Origin: Lunularia cruciata
Lineage: Eukaryota; Streptophyta; Marchantiopsida; Lunulariales; Lunulariaceae
Direction of reading: 5' to 3'
Assembly: GCA_948567375.1 (NCBI GenBank)
Contig: OX419756.1
Location: 20,837,001 to 20,901,000, forward strand
Length of the DNA: 64,000 nt
Shown here piece by piece: positions 11,191-23,377 of the stretch (its first letter is position 1; each line of letters starts with the position of its first letter). The notes under the pieces are model-generated. The model made no database searches, was not told the DNA's origin, and worked only from the letters and a program-made list of their open reading frames with translations. The translations under genes were made by a program, and so were the position numbers.

Positions 11191-12350
11191 GTTGACTCCA
11201 AAGTCCAAATCAAGTTTATGACCGCTTTACAACAAGATCCTTTCTTTTAGATGGTATAAGGTTTACTTGTAGCATGCAACAAGAAGTACAACACCTTCTC
11301 CCTCAAGGAAGGCCTTCCATTATGTGAGAATTGGATTTATGTTCTATCCAAGGGTGATCTCCGACTTGTTCACCTCCAAGAAGCCCATGACTTACCAATC
11401 AATGGTCACATGGGTGTAGACAAGACCATGGGTACTCTCCAATGCCAACGGTGGTGGCCCAAATGTGAGAAGATTTTTGAGAGTTTGTCTGATCATGTGA
11501 GAGCTACCAATGCAACAAGGCCAGCAACCAAAAACCAAGTGGACTCCTTCAGCCACTCCCCATTCCATCTGCTCAATGGGAATACATGAGCTTAGATCTC
11601 ATCACATCCTTGCCCAAGATGAAGCAAGGTCACATAGTGATTGTGGTGTTTGTGGATAAGCCTAGTAAGCAAATCCATTTGGCATCAACATTTGATACAA
11701 TGGATGTTCCAACATTGGCACATATCTACTTTGACACCATCTTCAAGCATCATGAGATGCCTCATGTACTCATCTCTGATTGTGATCCTTGATTCATTGG
11801 GAAATTTTGGCAAGCACTCTTCTAGATACTCGGTCCATGGCCTATCATCCTCAAACTAATAGACAAACTGAACATGCAAATTGCACCTTGGAGGATATGC
11901 TTTGTGCCTTCATCAACATCCACCATACCAATTGGGATGAATGTGTTGTAGCTACGGAGTTTGCATACAATAATCCCAAATAGGCAAGCACTAGATTCTC
12001 TCCATTCTTGCTAAATTTTGGCCAAGATCCACTTGTTCCAGAATCCCTTCATGTTCCTCCTCCCTCTCATGTCCCTCATACTTACACCTTCTTGACCACC
12101 ATATCCCAATTCCTTCAACAAGCCAAATCTCATCTCCTTGTTGCTCAAAATTGTCAAAAACAATATGCGGACCACCGTCATTATGATCTCACCCTTCAAG
12201 TCGGTGATAAGGTCATGCACTCCTCTAGTAATCTTCCCGTTCCACTTGATTCCCAAGTTTATAAACTTGCCCTTGATTGGTTAAGACCCTTTGATGTCAC
12301 CCAAATCATCTCTCATGTTGCTTATTGAGTTGCCTTGCCTTGTCATATGC
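11190..12350 (+). pseudogene. Integrase of chromovirus A (broken)
   Basis: The N-terminal zinc-binding part is readable around 11370-11520 (HLQEAHDLPINGHMGVDKTMGTLQ). The core follows: MSLDLITSLPKMKQGH with the first catalytic Asp, HHEMPHVLISDCDP with the second, and YHPQTNRQTEHANCTLEDML with the Glu region. The C-terminal part continues through FINIHHTNWDECVVATEFAYNN, FSPFLLNFGQDPLVP and VGDKVMHSS. At least four frame changes or stops interrupt it. Copies B and C carry the same blocks. Confidence 0.85.
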
Positions 12351-12625
12351 ACATTCACCAAATTGAAACCCTTTGTTCCTAACCCATCTTTTTCCTTTCG
12401 TGTCCTCCCTCTCCTTTCTTTATCAATGATCATGAGGAATACAAAGTTGATTGTATCCTTGCACATTTCCACATTCACAAGGCCATCAATAACAAATGGA
12501 GTACAAGGTCCTTTAGAAAGGGTATCCCTTTCATGATACCACATATGAACCTCTTTCTCATCTCCGGAATGCACAAATAGCCATCTAGGAGTTTGAAGCT
12601 TCACTGGCAACGAGGACATCACCAA
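12350..12625 (+). pseudogene. Chromodomain tail of integrase, A
   Basis: After the HISKLKPF-type end of integrase, one frame gives NDHEEYKVDCILAH and the other frames continue with a hydrophobic 'KGIPF' piece and 'HLQNAQ'. This matches chromodomain order (EYEVDRIL, then a Trp/Lys-rich KWKGYP, then a helix). Copy D has NHEEYEVDHILACC at 36330-36370. The domain places the family among the chromoviruses, whose chromodomain targets heterochromatin. Confidence 0.7.
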
Positions 12626-12630
12626 TTAGT

Positions 12631-12642
12631 AGTGGGGGAATA
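12631..12642 (+). other. Polypurine tract of A
   Basis: AGTGGGGGAATA lies immediately before the TGTAAC start of the 3' LTR. Copies B and D carry the equivalent sequence on the minus strand. Confidence 0.8.
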
Positions 12643-13054
12643 TGTAACAATATGGAGTTCAGCGATGAAGTTAGTTAGGACTAACAAAGCAATAAACAGG
12701 CGAAACTAACCTAGAATATTCCATAAGTATCTAAGAAGCTTCTTGGGAAGCTTCTTGGCTAGCTTAGCTTGCACCCCAAGTAGATAGCTTCTAGAAGCTT
12801 CCAACTAGCTTATCTAGCATGCCAAGCAGGCAACTTCTAGAGGGAAACTTCTTGAGAAGCTTCCCGGTTAACATGGCTTGCACTCCAAGAAATCAGCTCA
12901 AGGAAGCTTCTTGAGAAGCTTCTCAAGAGTCTTGTATTCTCTCTATAAATACCAAAGCCAAATTTCATGCTAGGCATTTGGAGCGTCCCATAGTCAAGTG
13001 TCTCAATGTGATCTTCCATTCTCCTATTTCTCTCCTTAGTCTTGGTCTTTTACA
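12643..13054 (+). repeat. 3' LTR of chromovirus A
   Basis: It starts TGTAACAATATGG and ends CTTTTACA (TGTAA...TTACA). It holds a three-module HSE, TTCTAGAAGCTTC, at 12789-12801 and GAAGCTTC at 12903-12910 and 12915-12922. The latter ends 21 bp before the TATA box TATAAATA (12944-12951). ACAAG, the mutated right target-site copy, follows. Confidence 0.92.
12789..12951 (+). promoter_or_regulatory. HSE modules and TATA box in 3' LTR of A
   Basis: Modules at 12789 (TTC), 12794 (GAA) and 12799 (TTC) are exactly 5 bp apart. Two GAAGCTTC palindromes at 12903 and 12915 are followed after 21 bp by TATAAATA. The arrangement is typical of plant heat-shock promoters; activity has not been shown. Confidence 0.6.
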
Positions 13055-13628
13055 ACAAGGAACCTCAAAGTACCTCCAAGACTCAACACATTGCTCACTA
13101 GAGAACTCAATGAGGAAAAGATAGTTGCAATTAAAGAATGATGAGTAACTCCTCACCTCTAATTTATATACTTGTGGAAAATCTATACACCAAAGTTACA
13201 ATTTATTGGAATAACTTAAGTTATGAGGGTAAAATTCAAATAAAGTCAAAAATTCTAAAGGAATATCCAAGCATATGGGAACAATGTCATGAATAGGTAG
13301 TCTTATCCTCACTTACCCATTATGTCAAGGATTCCTTCACATAGGCTATCCTTGGATATAGAAAAGTTTGCACCAACAAGGTTTGTGGGTCCAAGAGTTC
13401 TCAACTCTTTCCTTGAAGACAAATAACTAAGAATAATACCAAGTCAATACACTAGAAGATAAAATAATGGTGCTCCTTAAGTTTAACTTTATCTTAGCTA
13501 GGACTAACTCTAGCTAATCATGACTAGTGTAGAAGCTTAGCTAAATTTCATATAAATAAGATTTCTCCATTATGTTCAATACTAAATTAATATCCTTGTA
13601 AAGTATACATGCACCAATGAGTGTTATA
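13055..13628 (-). mobile_element. LTR family 3, part 2
   Basis: Continuation of 4864-4941 across element A. On the minus strand it aligns with 32865-33480, including the 'caaggatag' region, 'gttgagaactcttg' and the TATA region ('atttatatacttgtg' here, 'acaagtatataaac' there). It ends at 13628 with GTGTTATA, against GGTGTTACA expected. The body of the element that owns this LTR would lie to the left. Confidence 0.75.
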
Positions 13629-13689
13629 GCCCTTAGAAGCTAACACAATGTGGTGCACTCTACTACACTCTAGAAGAAGTTATAGCTAT

Positions 13690-14560
13690 GGATGAGGTCT
13701 CCATACCAAATCCACATGTCACCTCTCTTTCCTCTACCATGTTGAGCTCAATACGCTTGGTAAAACTAAAGATCACCACCAAAGTAGGTGAGGTAACCTA
13801 TAACAATGTAGCATCATGTACTCTACAACACAACTCCTTGTCCAAGATCCCATACCAAAATTGGACTGCTTTGGTCTCAATAATTCCCTAAGTAAAACTA
13901 ATCAGCCATTTCATGTGAGTGTATGCCTCACATAGCCTCTCTCTAGCCTTCCATTGGAACTCCTGCAAGCTCCTTAGCTTGTTAATCCACACTCCTTGAG
14001 AGTTCTATCTCAAATATTGGAAGAACTCTACCTTAGAGTTGAATTCTAGTTTTGCACCACCTCTTGCAGTGGTACCTCTACTCATAGTAAGCATCATATC
14101 CAACTAGGGCACCCCTATTGGATACACCAATGCTACTAGAGTTAGACCTTATGGGTACTATCAATTTACCCTTATAAACCAAGCTTGAAGTGATGGAGGT
14201 ATGATTCATAGACCAATATTTTGTCCATAGCTTGATCTCTTGCAAGTGAGCTGTCCTAAACTCATGATATTCATCCATTGGTAGACCCTTCTAGTGGTAG
14301 AACAACCCCTTCCATGCCATGAAAGGTGTGAACAAAGTTGGGTTCCGTATTTGCTATAGAACAAAGTTGGGTTCCAACTATTGAACTCTTAGATGACATT
14401 CCATACCATGAAGTGTATGACCAAACTTGAGTTTTGCATCTACTATAGATCATATCAATAATCAAACTCTTGGGTAAGTCATCCATCTCAATGGTACTCT
14501 CTATCCATAAGTAGCATTTGGAGTCTTTGGAGGCTCCATAAATCTTGTCCATGTCTCACA
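13690..14560 (-). pseudogene. Gypsy gag fragment (family 2/3 type)
   Basis: Minus-strand frames read MDKIYGASKD at the upstream end (14552), then HGMEG, DEYHEFRTAHLQEIKLWTKYW (14278 and below). Near 13990-13750 comes a gag core-like stretch with LRSLQEFQWKARERLCEAYTHMKW. The plus-strand sequence at 26200-26480 has DKIYRASKDPK, HGMEEIFLYLES and DDYHEFKQAYL in the same order. It belongs to a different Gypsy family from A-D. Stops and frame changes are frequent. Confidence 0.6.
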
Positions 14561-16369
14561 ATAACGGTGTAGATGCACCAATTGCACTCTCAATTGAATC
14601 ATCTCTTGTATCAAACTCCAAATCAGAATCAATCTACTCAATTACTAGGATTTGAGATACATATTGATACCAAGTGCCACTCCATGCAAACCAACGTTGT
14701 ATTATAGCAATATCTATTTTGGAATCCCCAAAGAACTACATTTTGATAATGTAACTCAAATTACAACTATAACCACCACAAGGACTCCACCAAGGATCAC
14801 CACTAATTGAATACCACTTACTAATGTAGCTCTAATTATCACAACTACAGTAAGTGAAATGGTGGCATGTAACCTACCATGACAACATGTACTTTCATGG
14901 TGTATAGATCATCACTTCCTACTTCACCAAAGAGAAACATAGGTACTCGGATTGGTCATCACTCTTGCCTCATAATTGAGAGCACACTAAAGCACCAATG
15001 CTCTAAGGTCAATGCACTTCACACAAACATGGTGCACAAACAGAAAGTAAAGAATGGAAAGGTTTTAATCACAAGAAGTCTAAACAAGAACCCTTTATCT
15101 CATAAATCAACACCAGATTGACTTTACCACCATTTGGCTTTTGATATGATATGAGTATCTATCTACTCCTAAGGTAGTAGGATCACCAAAGATGGGATCA
15201 AACTGCCTCTCCTAGCCAAATTTACATGAGTATATGTATGAGTCAACCAATCACTAGGACAATAGATGAAGGTGGATCAATTGGCTAATGTAGCAATCTA
15301 GGAATTAGAGATTTGGGATTCAAAACCTATTGCACATAATCTAGAAGTGTAAGCAGATTTTGCTAGAAAACTACTTAAAACTTATCTAAAAATTGGCTAG
15401 CCTCATGCACACAAGTTGGTCCTTTTAGGTCTTTGTAGCTCATAGCCCTATTTCCAATTTGAAACCTCTCCAAATAGAAATAACCTCTTCCAAATCTAAA
15501 TAGTTACCACCAACTTGACCTCCAAGTCTAGACAACCTTTGCCAATTTGACACACCTCCGCTATAGTTGGCTTATTGCCAAATCCTCTACCAATTATGAA
15601 CTTGGCTAAATAGAGAGGATGGGGATCTCTAAATCCCTAATTTGAGGGGAGTGGCTTCCAATTTCACTCTCTTGCCCTCAAGTTGACACCATTTACCTCA
15701 ATAAAAAAAATATTTGGGTAGTGCTTCTACACACTATTTGCCCCACTACCAAATCTACATCAACTTGAATATTGCTCTCACATACAATCATTCTCAAAGA
15801 AATCTAGGACTATTATTGAATGTACCATTGATCCATTATACTTAAAGATACCACAAACAACCTCAATTCCTACATCCAATTTCTCCCTACCTCTCACTTC
15901 TTTGATTTAATTAGTTCACTCTTCCACTCAAATCATATCTGAACTCTATCCTAAACTCAACAATATGCTAATAACTAGTGTACTTAGTACAATCAAACCT
16001 CTCTTACTCTAGCTAAGAGACTTCAAGTGACACTTATTGACCTCTATCTACCATAGCCAAGAACTCAAAGGCTCACCATCAAAGAAGTGAGCACTTTGGA
16101 GATGCACTTCAAAAGTATACCCCTCTACTTGACCTAAGTCTCCAACCCTAATGGTATCACTAATAGAAATCTGATGGTGCTATGGTGCAAGTGATGATAG
16201 CTCCCACCATGTGATCAATAGCCTTAATATGAAATCTAGCTGCCATCAGTAATCCATGAACAACTACCAAAATAATAATGATGGTGACTAGTCACCACCA
16301 ACTTGACCTCCAAGTGAACTAGCTTTGGCATTACAAATGTTGTGACACCCCCATAAAGTGCCATAATAG
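14561..16369. other. No gene recognised
   Basis: AT-rich sequence with only short open stretches (for example 14879-15121 on the plus strand) and no motif. By position it may be the eroded 5' part of the minus-strand Gypsy element whose gag lies at 13690-14560. Confidence 0.4.
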
Positions 16370-16371
16370 AG

Positions 16372-17470
16372 GTGGTTATGAAACTATTCAAACCTCAACA
16401 AACCATAAACTTGATATATTGCAAGGTTGTGTTTTTGGATTACATATACTCAAGCAAGCCAATAAATTCGGCACATATGTTTGATAGACATGCCAAGACC
16501 CTACACAAAGACTTTGAGGAGATCAAAGATGTTACTTACCTTTCTCCATTTTCTATATACTATTCCATGTGGACCAATCTCCTAATTATAAAGGAGAGGA
16601 AGAGGTTCCTCATTCACTTTCATCTTTTAGGTTATTTTGATGACCAACTTGACAGACCAACATTGGTTGCCAAGTATAGAGAGACAAATGCAAATCAACT
16701 AGTCCATGAGCAACTACCAAAATAATAATGACTAGGTTATTTTGATGACCAACTTGACAGACCAACATTTGATAACCAAGTACATAAGGACAAATGCAAA
16801 ATTTGCCAAGGTAAGACTTTTTATTCTTGAAGATAAAGAGTTTGTAGTACCAAAGGCTACCAAGAGGAAGAATACCACCCCAAAGAAGCAACCTTCATCA
16901 ACCAAGAAGCCATGAGCCAACACTCAAGTAGTAGATGTATCCTCATTAGAAGAAGAGGCCAAGGATACAAAATGTGATGAAGATAATGAAGAGGAAAAAA
17001 GGTCTTTTACCTTGCAAGGATCATCTTCCACATCAAATGAGGAGGAAGAAGAAGAGACATGGGAGGATGCATAGTCTGTTCCAAACTTGTAGGATCAACA
17101 AAAAAAGGAATACCTATAAGATTTGAGGAGGACATGAAAAGGGAGGCTGCAACACCAGAACAAAGGCCATTAGAGAAGGAGAAAGACTAAAGAACACCAA
17201 GAACTTCAACCTATAGTTCTTAAAGATGCCAAAGTCTTGCAACCAAGGGACAACCAAATCACAATGCTAACAAGGAGTATATTAATATTGATATTGATGT
17301 ACAAGATCCCACACTAAGGATATAGTATACATTTGGAGAGAAATCAACACCTTCAATGCTAATGCGAATGCAAGAAATAACAAACATTGTGATACATTTA
17401 ATAAGAGCAACATTGTAGTTGATGGAGGTACTACTATCCTTGTACAAAGTTGAATGTTCTAACATTCTGG
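16372..17470 (+). pseudogene. Unidentified decayed ORF with charged tail
   Basis: The first 117 codons (16372-16725) are open: a hydrophobic/aromatic start, then charged residues. Further readable pieces follow to about 17200: a Lys/Arg-rich segment, then an acidic one with runs of Glu. Basic-then-acidic tails recur in the other unclassified repeat ORFs here. No catalytic motif is visible. A 105-bp internal tandem duplication lies at 16630-16800. Confidence 0.3.
16630..16800 (+). repeat. 105-bp tandem duplication
   Basis: 'ggttattttgatgaccaac' at 16630 recurs at 16735. The following 'ttgacagaccaacatt', 'accaagta' and 'gacaaatgcaaa' match as well. The period is 105 bp; the second unit is partial. 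Confidence 0.8.
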
Positions 17471-18880
17471 ACTATACCACACTTATCCAAAATATGCATA
17501 AATAGGTCAACATGCTATCATGAAGTGGATTTCTTACTCATTAGAAAACCAATTTCAACATGTTTCAATATAATATCTCTCAAGTTTTATAATGCATGTT
17601 TAGATTAACTCTATGGGCTGATCTATAACCTTATTCTGGGATTCCACTTGCTTATCTATTGGCTAAGGTAGGAGTTGTTCCTATCAAGGTTGATTTCTCT
17701 ATAAAAATTGGACAAAGAAGGCGTCCTCCATCTTGCTCAATAACATACTTCTTAAAAAAAATTTGTGGACACCAAAATTGTGGCAAATGGAGGTATAAAG
17801 GAGAAGGTATGATAAGTGGATTGCCTCCATCTTCCTTGACTTGATTCATGCAATTAAATCCTACAAGGCATCCTATACTGAGCATCCTACAAAATATCCT
17901 GCAAGGAATCTTGTAGCTTGATTCCCGTAGTTAAATCTAGTGGGAACCTCACAATTCACTTCAGGGCTAATTTCCCCATGGTTATGGATCCAAACAAGGT
18001 GTGTGTTATCTTGTTGGAAGCACCTTTTCAAGAGCTTTCAATGGACACCAAAATTGTGATTAAAAACATCTAGAGAAGCAGTTATAACCAATTGAATTTC
18101 CCTATCTTCTTGGACTTGATTCATATAGTGTTGGCTTGTTGTACTTGGTCTTCACATAACATGTTACTTGGCATCTACTTGCACACTTGTGTTGGTTTCT
18201 TATTTAAAAGGGAAGAGGGGCGGGGGAGCTTGCACTTGGGTGGTTGTAAGTTAATCTCTTTGGGAGTGCAGCTCAAGAAGAAGGGTGCTATGAGATGGCA
18301 TAACTATTGAGGATGAGAATTCTAGTTGAAAATTGTTGAAATATTATGGGGATTTGAACAGAGGAGCAGGTTTTTATTATAGTGATTAAACTTTTTGGAT
18401 TGGAGATTTTGGTTATTGAGGAAGTTTTGATTATGGTGATCAAGCTTCTTGGATTATAGATGGAGATTGAGGAGCATGGGAGTGGAAGACTTTTTGAATT
18501 GATTTGAAAGACTTGATCAAGAGAAGGATTTGTGGTTTTGGAATGCCAAGAAAAGGATTGAGAAACATGACGGTTATGAATGATAAAACAAGTTTTCAAA
18601 GTGAGTGGGTTCTAATAGAAGCTATTCTTCAAAATGGAGGTTCTAGGAGAAGATTTAGAAAGGAGTTTAGTATCATCAAGAAGTGAAATTATAGACAATG
18701 CTTTTCATATAATTACAAAGAAAATTGTACTTTGTACAAATTAGAGTAAGTATTTTACACTCTAATGAATTTTGTGTACTTTGTATGTTCCAATTCATTT
18801 CACTTGTTGCTTTTGGAATACAACAAAGTTTTGAGGAGTAATTGGTCAAGGTAGTAGTTGTATCCAAACATATCCGAGTC
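17471..18880. other. Unassigned DNA with LTR-like repeated blocks
   Basis: Two blocks share 'ggacaccaaaattgtg' followed by 'cttgacttgattcat'-like sequence, at about 17766-17850 and 18043-18125. The neighbouring 'gagctttcaatggacacc' is the kind of sequence seen in the LTR family 2 copies here ('gagctttccaacggtacc'). This suggests overlapping LTR fragments of another Gypsy family. 18340-18880 shows nothing further. Confidence 0.35.
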
Positions 18881-18889
18881 TATTCAATG

Positions 18890-19760
18890 AGGTTATTGGT
18901 CTTCTAGTAGTTAGAAACTAAACTCCATGACAACACATGAGGCTAGAGAAGACTTGGTAAAGAAAGAAGTGACAAAAGCTAAAGTCTTAAAGAATGAATA
19001 AGTGAAAAAGGCAGGTATCTTGTTCTAGGAAAACCAAGAGCTAAAAAGATGGAGTGCCACTTTGATGAACAAGCATGACTAAAAAGTTGAGGATTCACAA
19101 AAAGTGAAAGATGAGTTGATGACATTCCAAGTTGAGCACAAGCAATACAAGAAAGAAGTTGAGGACCAATTTTGTGGCAAGTACCAAGAGTTGGAGGGCA
19201 CTTAGAGTGAATTGAAGGAAGGTGATGAGTAAGTTGCCACCATAGGATTTCAAAGCAAGGATATAAAAAAATAGGTAGCACTACAATTGGATAAGTGATC
19301 AAGGAATTGGAGGGAGAGAAGACTAACCAAGCAAGCAAAGAGTGCCCACTTGCAAGACATACAAAAGGCAAAATGTTATGCTTGGACTAAAGATATGGAA
19401 GAAGATCAACTCAAGGCAAGTCATCAAATGGAGGACGCCCATAATTTATTTGTTTAGTAATGGAAAGAAGGAAGAAAACTTTGGCATTATAAATAAAATA
19501 TCATGATCTAAATTTCAAGGTTTAGAGATTGGAGCATCCACTTTATGAGGACAAGAGAATGAAATTTTTATCTTTGTAGTTAAGAGAGCATACCAATAAG
19601 AAATTCACAAAAACACACCAAACCTATCTATTAGAGATAGCTAGGTACCAAGCTCAAACCGATGAGTTAATTAGGTACCTAAAAGGCAAATAGAGTCCAC
19701 TGCCCACAAAAAACCAGGCCAAAGGCACTCCTCCAAAGGGAAGCCCTTGACAAATTGTGG
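18890..19760 (+). pseudogene. Coiled-coil-rich decayed ORF
   Basis: Plus-strand frames are rich in Glu, Lys, Gln and Leu with heptad-like spacing (for example KEVEDQF-GKYQELEG and AKQAKSAHLQDIQKAK). There are many stops. It resembles gag-like coiled-coil segments of plant retroelements, but no family can be named. Confidence 0.3.
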
Positions 19761-20890
19761 CACTCTACCACATCTAGCTTGATACTCAAAGCTGTATAGT
19801 AGATGGCACCCAAAATTTATATACTTCTCAAGAAGTGCACTTAGAATTGTTAATGACTTTGGTGTTGAAGGTCCAAATGTTGTAGGATAAAATTAAATTA
19901 GGAGGGAAGATCTGATACCTTCCTTGACACATGTCAGGCATATATTCAACTTGCACATGAGTAAGATAAGATAGGATTAGGATATTGAGCGAGTGATGTA
20001 TAATATAGATTAGGATTTTTAAGAGATCTACTTAGGCACTTGACCCTTTAGCTTGAAGCCAAAAAGGTACTTAAGTCTAAGGACTAAAGGCTCTCATGTT
20101 TGTTTCTTCATACTTTGATTAGAAGTAACGAGTACTCTAAATTCTATGCAAGTTTTTTGTCTTTTCCTTTTATGTGTTGTCAAGCTGTCTTAGCAAGAGT
20201 AGATGGGCAGAATTTTGTGGTAAGGTCTCAAGTGCTCAAAATAAACCAGGTACTAGCCTTTGATTAGGATGTGCATTGAACAATCCAAAGGAATGAACAT
20301 ATGCAAAGAGCTGATTGGGAAGCTCATTGCATGAGTAGGACCATGGAATAAAAAACCTTGGACACTTGGTCAAGATGAAGTAAGAATTTTATAAGTTGTG
20401 CCTTTTGGGAAAGATGGAATGCACTTGCAATGAAAACTTCTTTGGAATGGAGTGGCATTTTAGAGTGAAGTGGTCCATCACTTTTAGGCACGATCCCAAC
20501 TAAAACTTGGAGTGAAAGTGATGCTTTTGTTTCTTTTTGCTATACTCTGTCATAGTGGGTGATATTGCACTCTTCTAGGAGTGGTTCTTTCTTGAGGTGT
20601 TAAACAAGAACAAAATTTTTACATTCTGACATTCTTAGTCATTCTTAGTCATTTTCAACCATGTAATGACATGTTCTTACTGATTATACTTCAAGCATAA
20701 CAACATTGTGACAAAAATCATCTATGGGATAATAGTGCAACTTGGAGTTGATTTAGGGGTCTACTGTGTGATGCACCTTTGTGGAATTCATTGTAAATAG
20801 TTAGGATTGAGAGTCAAGCACTATTAGCACGGATGGGTAGTCTCACTTGCATGTGGAATAGCCATTGGAGGAAAAGCAACATCTCTAGTA
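19761..20890. other. No gene recognised
   Basis: Mixed AT-rich sequence without motif, long frame or clear repeat. Confidence 0.4.
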
Positions 20891-20891
20891 G

Positions 20892-21448
20892 TTGTCCATA
20901 GGCTCTCTTCACATCCCTTATATGCATCTTTTGTTATGCTTTCCATCCTTTCTCATGTCTTTCTTTTGTGTTTGGACACATAGTATGTGGTTCTTATATT
21001 TTTCATTTCTATCATGGTATTTTCTTTGTACTCTTGGGAAAGTATGTCTCTTCAGTAGCCTATCTCTCACTACCTCCATATTTTCCTTGGTATGGGGCCA
21101 TAAAAGGACCACCATATGCATCACTCCTCATCTAGCATCCCACACTCTAAGAGTAGACTTAGATCACATTTTCAACATACATCCATTGTTGTTGAGTTTT
21201 ATCTACACGGAGTCTCTTTGATCCCCATGTCACTTCCTTGTCCTATACCATTGGATGGTCTTATAGGAAAGATTCCCTTATGGAGGATGCCCCACCAATT
21301 GTCCTCTTATCTTTCATCCTCTGGTCATAATTACTCCACCTTGGACCTTCCTCCCACCCATCCTACCCTACCACACCTACATGATCATTCCCCTCTACGT
21401 GGGCCCTCAAGGTATTCTTATATCTTGCTCCATCAACATCCTACATAA
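20892..21448 (+). other. Two overlapping open frames of unknown nature
   Basis: 20892-21221 (109 codons) encodes a hydrophobic, Phe/Leu/Ser-rich peptide. 21116-21448 (110 codons) is Ser/Pro/His-rich. Neither has a recognisable domain. The C/T-rich base composition explains the lack of stops, so both are probably chance frames. Confidence 0.2.
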
Positions 21449-21789
21449 TCTTGTTTAGATTATCCATGGATAAGGTTTGGCTTGGCACAACAAAGAAGGA
21501 GATCTTATTGTTTGGATATGCAAGCAAAGGCCACTTTCCTAGACCCATCCATACTCTGATAATACTCTAAATACTCTTCCTAACCCATACTCTTGGTTAC
21601 ACTCTTTGGTCTGTATCAAGGTATTCTTATCGGGTTTGCCACAACCACATATATATACAAGGATCCTCATACCTTCATGTCATCTTGTTTTCAATACAAT
21701 CTCTCCCCTACTCCATGCTTCTTTTGTTAATGACCAAGAGAGAGATGCCTCTACTTGGAATTTAGCTCTTTTTTTACAAAAGAAATGAC

Positions 21790-23370
21790 TCCTTATTTGA
21801 ATTTAGGACAAGCCATGGTTACATTAAAGAAAATAACACCCAAAGCAAAAGGATTGCACCATTAAGGAAGTACTCAGAAAAGTACTCTTGTGCTCATGAC
21901 AACCATATTGAGAGGTTATAAAAGGAAAGAGAAAGTACAATGAGAGGAATTTCTTAATTTTCAAAGGAGCAATAAGTTTGTATTTACAAGTAAATAAGCA
22001 ATTTCCTTTGTTTTCTAATATTGATTTAATCAAAATTGAAACTTATAGATAACTTTCATGAGAAAATAAAATTCAATTAATAATCTTATTTTTTGAGTAA
22101 TTAATTATTATAAAAGTGATGGATGAGAATCTTTTGTTTCCTTTAGTGGTATTCATAGTGTTAACGGTACTTGGCTAGGATGTTTGAGTGATTATTTTGA
22201 GTTATAAGCAATTTTCTTCAACAAAATTGTAAGGTATAGAGAAATTTTTTAAGAAAATACAAGTTTATGTATATTTTAGGGTTTGAACAATTAATTCTTA
22301 TGAACGGGATTGGCAAGCACCTTTTTTTCTTATCATGATATTTATAGTGTTTGAGTTAGTTGGTTGGGATGTTTCAGTGATTATTCAAATGATCAAAGTT
22401 GTATTCACACCTAAGTTCAGTTTATTGTGATGTTTGAGTGATTACCTTGGTGATCATATTTTTATCAATAGCTACTTATGGACTTTTAAGTGGCAATTGT
22501 CTATTCCATTAGGTTTTGGGTTCATATCAAGATCATTAGATGGTTTCCCCAAGGAGAGATATACCTCAAAGTGGAATTCCATTGAACTCCTTTTGTGTTG
22601 AGCCTTTGAGCTCTTTGCTATGGTAGATAGAGTTATGAGTGTAACATGCATTCCTAATGTTAGAGTGGGTTTGGTTTGATGAGTATAATTAGTTGCTCAT
22701 TGGAAAAATATATGAAATATAACTAAATTATGATTTTTGATTACTCAAGAAAAACAAAGAGTGAATGCAAGTGTGCATTGGTGGTATCTTCAAATTTGGG
22801 TGTGACCAATAGTACCTTTGATAATTAGATATGTTGCTTGATTTTGTTAGATAGTTGACAATCAATGTTGAGAGTATTGTATGCAAAATTGCTATTAAAT
22901 CTAATTGCCCAAATTGTGAAATTGAGACAGAAGGTGCTATCCAATTTGAGTGAAAATAAAAATTGAGTCTAATTTGGAGAATAGATTGAAAAATTGGAGT
23001 TAGAAATGTCCTAATGAAAAAATTGGTGGATCAAGGTGAGATCAAGTTGCTAAAATCTTATAATTATACTCATAAATTTGGCCTTAAACCCAAAATTAGG
23101 GCTAAACTTAGAGATGCCTATACCCCAAAATAAGTGATTTGGAGTCCTTATCAACTCAAACAGGTGAATTCATTAGATTTGGAGAAATATTGAAAAATTT
23201 GGAGTTTAGGGATTTAGGTAGATTTGGAAAGGAGTTGGGTGAGTTGGAAGATTCAACTTAGTTTGGAGAGGCAATAAAGAGTCACTTTTGGATCATTTTG
23301 GCATAATGTTGTGGGAAAAAGTGGCTATAAGTCAAGCTCGTTGACATGATACTAAAATCATTTGTAGGAA
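21790..23370. other. AT-rich spacer with a short recurring motif
   Basis: No gene is visible. 'gatgtttgagtgatta' or a one-base variant occurs at about 22178, 22368 and 22429, pointing to a weak degenerate repeat. 22900-23370 is AT-rich with long A/T-biased runs. Confidence 0.4.
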
Positions 23371-23377
23371 ATAGACC

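Larger units (their letters stand above)
4942..13054 (+). mobile_element. Chromovirus copy A (Ty3/Gypsy with chromodomain), nested host and guest
   Basis: This is a full-length but decayed element: 5' LTR, PBS, gag, protease, RT, RNase H, integrase, chromodomain, purine tract and 3' LTR, in Gypsy order. Removing the 2.5-kb insertion at 8453-10978 leaves about 5.6 kb, matching copy C (5.58 kb). The flanks are GCAAG (4937-4941) and ACAAG (13055-13059), a 5-bp target-site duplication with one mismatch, inside a family 3 LTR. LTR lengths differ (367 against 412 bp) through a deletion in the 5' LTR. Stops and frameshifts throughout make it non-autonomous now. Confidence 0.92.

Noticed and set aside
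21116-21448. 110-codon Ser/Pro/His-rich frame as a possible gene
   Set aside because: It overlaps another open frame in a C/T-rich stretch; composition alone explains the lack of stops, and no motif or codon signal is visible.
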